Shown here: positions 61,861 through 64,000 of the stretch, piece by piece
How positions within the stretch are numbered: the stretch's first letter is position 1
Layout: the number at the start of each line of letters is the position of its first letter
NCBI GenBank assembly: GCA_966250385.1
Contig: CBINHC010000008.1
Coordinates: forward strand, 124,001-188,000
Length of the DNA stretch: 64,000 nucleotides
Direction: 5' to 3'
From: DASWTL01 sp966250385
GTDB taxonomy: Bacteria; Bacteroidota; Bacteroidia; Sphingobacteriales; Sphingobacteriaceae
Position numbers and translations under genes: made by a program
Notes under the pieces: generated by a model
The model's input: the letters and a program-made list of their open reading frames with translations, nothing else
The model's database searches: none
Told to the model about the DNA's origin: nothing

Positions 61861-62193
61861 TCAGCGCAGGCCGTTCAGGGCCATCATCGAGCTCAGCAAA
61901 AGAAGGACGGCGTACATCAGGATGCTGATCGTGATGCCCAGGAAAAAATAGATCCCGCCCTTGTCCCTCATCGGCTGCATGCTGTCATAGATCAGCCCCC
62001 CAAGCGCCCCCGCAGTAAGGACGACGAGGTAGGAAAAGAGCATCCATCCCCCCGTGCCAACCTGCCGGCTGCCCGGAAGCAGGAACAGGATAGTGAGTAA
62101 GATCGCTGCGAGCCCCGCTCCCAGCACGATCCTCAGGAAGCGCGTATTCGCGCGCTTATCTGCTATTACAGGTAGTTCGGTTATCGTATTCAT
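61861..62193 (-). CDS. Small membrane protein of the ABC-M1 cluster
   Basis: 110 residues, three transmembrane helices (about 20-42, 52-72, 82-106) and a Gly-rich central turn (VLTAGALGGLIYDSMQPMRD) matching the turn in the 61434 gene product. It begins 6 bp after the HTH_34 regulator gene, so it is cotranscribed with it. Function unknown; a membrane helper of the transporter is a guess from position. Confidence 0.7.
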   Translation of the reverse strand: MNTITELPVIADKRANTRFLRIVLGAGLAAILLTILFLLPGSRQVGTGGWMLFSYLVVLTAGALGGLIYDSMQPMRDKGGIYFFLGITISILMYAVLLLLSSMMALNGLR

Positions 62194-62199
62194 ATCATT

Positions 62200-62499
62200 T
62201 TATTTTTGTGATTTAATCAGCTTCTCCAATACTTTCAGATGATCCTCAAAAGCCCTCCTGCCTTTCGGAGTCATCAGGTATTTCGTATTCGGCTTCCGGC
62301 CCACAAAGGATTTCTCCACTCCGATAAATTCTTCCTTTTCCAGCGCCTTCAGGTGACTGGCCAGGTTTCCGTCCGTGACGTCCAGGTAGTCCTTCAGCAC
62401 GCTGAAATCAAGCATTTCGTTCACCGCCAGGGCGGACATGATGCCCAGCCTGACCCGGCTCTCAAATGCTTTATGTAAACCCTCAATTAATATCTTCAC
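62200..62499 (-). CDS. HTH_34-type winged-helix regulator
   Basis: 99 residues starting with GTG at 62499, in a GTGA overlap with the upstream stop. The winged-helix motif LKDYLDVTDGNLASHLKALE and the wing KSFVGRKPNTKYLMTPKGRR are typical of HTH_34/MarR-like regulators of the PadR-neighbour group. It has no sensor domain. Since the same inverted repeat occurs over its operon promoter and again inside the cluster, it is the likely binder of both and an autorepressor. Confidence 0.92.
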   Translation of the reverse strand: MKILIEGLHKAFESRVRLGIMSALAVNEMLDFSVLKDYLDVTDGNLASHLKALEKEEFIGVEKSFVGRKPNTKYLMTPKGRRAFEDHLKVLEKLIKSQK

Positions 62500-63107
62500 C
62501 GCTCGTACCTGTAATACACATAAATGCCATAAATGATATGGGCCACGCCGAATCCCAGCATCCACAACAGCAGTCCGTACCCGATGATCCATGAACCCAG
62601 AAGCCCCAGGGCGATTTCCGCCAGACCCAGCACCTTCACTGCGTCATAGGTGAACTTACTGGCGTTGAACAGTGCCAGCCCATAGAACAAGAGGGAAAAC
62701 GGCGCAATCAGGCCGGTCAGACCTTCAGACAGCAGCATAAGGATCAGGGCCGAGCCGGCTAGAAGCGGAACCGCCATGCAGATCAGGAGCTGCTTTGCCG
62801 ACGGCTTCCAGAGCGTCTCTCCCCGTTTGTTCGCCCTCCGGTAGGAAAAGTACACCGCGGTGCAAAGTGCCAGGATCAGAATGATCATTGCCAGCAACAC
62901 GATTCTCGTCATGTCGGCATCGGACTGGTTACCCGCAATCTTGTCCGGATTGAAGCCATACACTTTACTGGCGACATAACCGCCGGCCAGGGCATAGACA
63001 CCGGCAAGTATGCCCGCCCAGCCGGAAAGCGACACAAATTTCGAAGACCGCTCCATCATGGTTCGGATCTCTACGATATCCCGGATATAATCCTGTTCGT
63101 TTTTCAT
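62496..63107 (-). CDS. Membrane protein leading the HTH_34 operon
   Basis: 203 residues with six transmembrane helices (two near 28-50, 68-88, then 105-125, 130-150, 158-175, 180-197). The N-terminal cytoplasmic segment YIRDIVEIRTMMERSSKFVS is conserved-looking and precedes SLSGWAGILAGVYALAGGY. This family often accompanies HTH_34 regulators in Bacteroidota. The regulator gene overlaps its stop (GTGA). Perhaps it senses a membrane signal and passes it to the regulator; that is inference. Confidence 0.8.
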   Translation of the reverse strand: MKNEQDYIRDIVEIRTMMERSSKFVSLSGWAGILAGVYALAGGYVASKVYGFNPDKIAGNQSDADMTRIVLLAMIILILALCTAVYFSYRRANKRGETLWKPSAKQLLICMAVPLLAGSALILMLLSEGLTGLIAPFSLLFYGLALFNASKFTYDAVKVLGLAEIALGLLGSWIIGYGLLLWMLGFGVAHIIYGIYVYYRYER

Positions 63108-63115
63108 CTAAAAGT

Positions 63116-63132
63116 ACTTTGTTTTTCAAAGT
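63116..63132. promoter_or_regulatory. Operator over the promoter of the ABC-M1 regulon
   Basis: ACTTTG (63116-63121), TTTTT, CAAAGT (63127-63132): a perfect inverted repeat. Its right arm overlaps the -7 box of the minus-strand promoter, so a bound protein would block it. A second copy is at 61828-61844. Confidence 0.7.
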
Positions 63133-63158
63133 TAAATCAGATGTTTGGATTTTGCAAA
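63127..63158 (-). promoter_or_regulatory. Promoter of the HTH_34 operon
   Basis: On the minus strand TTTG (63158-63155), 20 nt, then TAACTTTG (63134-63127): a perfect match to the Bacteroidota consensus in both boxes and spacing. The ATG follows at 63107, about 15 nt after the expected start of transcription. Confidence 0.7.
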
Positions 63159-63295
63159 AAAACCGGCCACTTTTTTCTCCTCTGGGCGTACTTCTGCAGA
63201 AAATTTTGTCCCCAATGCCTGGCGATACCGGCCAGCCCCGTTCCAAAAATTCGTATCTTTATACATGGACGGATGTCCGTAAAACGATCGATTTT

Positions 63296-63772
63296 ATGAA
63301 AAGATGGATCATGCAATGCTCCTGGATGCTGCTGGTGGCCGGAGCATGTAATACCGGCGATAAGACCGGCGCCGGCAACGACAGCCTTGCAACCCGGGCC
63401 GACGAGGTCATGGGCAGCCGGAAATGTTATCTTGCCGTCTACCAGAAGGATACGGTCTTTTTGAACCTGGGGCCGGTCCGCAAGGGGGAAGTAACCGGCA
63501 ACATGGTGATGCGGTTGAGCGGAAAGCCGGAGAACAACGGCACGCTTGAGGGCCGGTTCAGCGGGGACACGCTGTACGCGGATTACACCTTTACAACGGG
63601 AGAAAAAAAAGAGGTCTTCAAAAACCCTATGGCTTTTTTAAAGGATGGCGACAAACTGATACTGGGCGCAGGGGTCATCGAAACATACCTCGGAAGATCG
63701 TACCTGTCCAAAAAGGAACCGGTCAGTTTCGAAAAAGCCAAGTACACGTTTGATCCGGCGGCCTGCAACTAG
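63296..63772 (+). CDS. Lipoprotein of unknown function
   Basis: 158 residues from the ATG at 63296. A lipoprotein signal ends at C18 (LLVAGAC). The mature part is beta-rich, with ECYLAVYQKDT-like strands (KCYLAVYQKDTVFLNLG), LEGRFSGDTLYADYTFT and EKKEVFKNPMAFLKDGDKLI. I do not recognise the family. A TATCTTTA box at 63254-63261 may be its -7 element. It is convergent with moaE. Confidence 0.75.
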   Translation: MKRWIMQCSWMLLVAGACNTGDKTGAGNDSLATRADEVMGSRKCYLAVYQKDTVFLNLGPVRKGEVTGNMVMRLSGKPENNGTLEGRFSGDTLYADYTFTTGEKKEVFKNPMAFLKDGDKLILGAGVIETYLGRSYLSKKEPVSFEKAKYTFDPAACN

Positions 63773-63778
63773 GCTTTG

Positions 63779-64000
63779 CTACCGGTTAACCTTCCATCGG
63801 GACGATTCATCCTCAAGAAGTTCCTTTCCCCAGACCGGAAGTTCTGCCTTGATCAGCTCAACGGCTTCCTGGCAGGCCTCGGTCGCAGCCTTTCGGCGCC
63901 TGGACGATGTGAAGACAAACAGGCATATTTCCCCGGCGGCAACTTTACCGAGGCTATGGAATACATGCATGCATGTCAGGTCGTATTTCGAAAAAAGGGA
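63779..64000 (-). CDS. moaE: Molybdopterin synthase large subunit, N-terminus cut
   Basis: 73 C-terminal residues are visible; the frame is open at the window edge, and an internal Met at 63970 is not the start. HSLGKVAAGEICLFVFTSSR and RRKAATEACQEAVELIKAEL correspond to HRxGxLxxGE...SxHR and the helix before PVWGKE, the C-terminal part of MoaE. With MoaD it puts sulfur into precursor Z to make molybdopterin. Other moa genes would be to the right, outside the window. Confidence 0.88.
   Translation of the reverse strand, partial: SLFSKYDLTCMHVFHSLGKVAAGEICLFVFTSSRRRKAATEACQEAVELIKAELPVWGKELLEDESSRWKVNR

Noticed and set aside
1..64000. tRNA, rRNA, CRISPR arrays, insertion sequences, phage or plasmid genes
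   Set aside because: I looked in the gaps and along both strands and saw no spaced repeats, transposase motifs or cloverleaf-like sequences. Gaps are short and composition is even, so there is no sign of a mobile island.

Overview
The window comes from a free-living member of the Bacteroidota, most likely Chitinophagales or Cytophagales. The evidence is the TAnnTTTG-type promoter elements in front of many genes, A-rich leaders instead of strong Shine-Dalgarno sites, SusD-free but typical Bacteroidota families (GH20 hexosaminidase, DUF983, YtxH, exported Pcm, HTH_34 regulator, ABC-permease/M1-peptidase fusion), and a Bacteroidota-style XseA. Coding density is high. I see no rRNA, tRNA, CRISPR array, insertion sequence or phage gene. 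Both ends cut genes: cheB/cheR at the left, moaE at the right.

Layout. 1-3627 (minus): an overlapping operon of heme oxygenase, bacteriophytochrome and CheB-CheR fusion, apparently a red-light sensor coupled to a chemotaxis-type methylation enzyme. 3850-6602: a CLC-type chloride transporter and, divergent from it, a Crp/Fnr regulator with a cysteine-rich N-terminus. 6760-15297 (plus): a six-gene operon for a tripartite MacB-like export system (adaptor, TolC, ATPase, two permeases) ending in an NtrC-type sigma-54 activator and its histidine kinase, behind a sigma-54-like promoter. 15300-17510 (minus): a LytTR regulator and LytS-type kinase pair. 17697-23250: small genes (VOC proteins, UDG-like protein, J-domain/KTSC protein, a duplicated-domain secreted protein) and a NarL/NarX-type two-component pair. 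23511-32135: three orphan histidine kinases rich in PAS domains, a porin and a LolA-like protein.

32331-55473: metabolism, stress and housekeeping. It holds PhnA/YjdM, an SDR, an EEP-family nuclease/phosphatase, an NHL lipoprotein, YtxH, DUF983 with an AraC regulator, exported Pcm, a GMC oxidoreductase with a Tat-exported TIM-barrel isomerase, a SatD/DUF3307 pair with a three-site operator, a hydrolase, a MATE pump, a GNAT, an MBL-fold enzyme, a hexosaminidase, a thioesterase, exonuclease VII and an acyltransferase.

55559-63107 (minus): a likely single regulon of seven genes: a membrane protein, an HTH_34 regulator, three further membrane proteins, an ABC ATPase and a 1194-residue fusion of an ABC-2 permease with an M1-type zinc peptidase. 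The same 17-bp inverted repeat ACTTTG-N5-CAAAGT lies over the first promoter and again in front of the fourth gene, so the regulator probably controls both. This cluster, the SatD/DUF3307 pair (cyclase-like regulator plus a membrane protein with HxxxD/HxxxH helices) and the phytochrome operon are the parts I consider most worth following up. All functional statements come from reading motifs; no database search was run.
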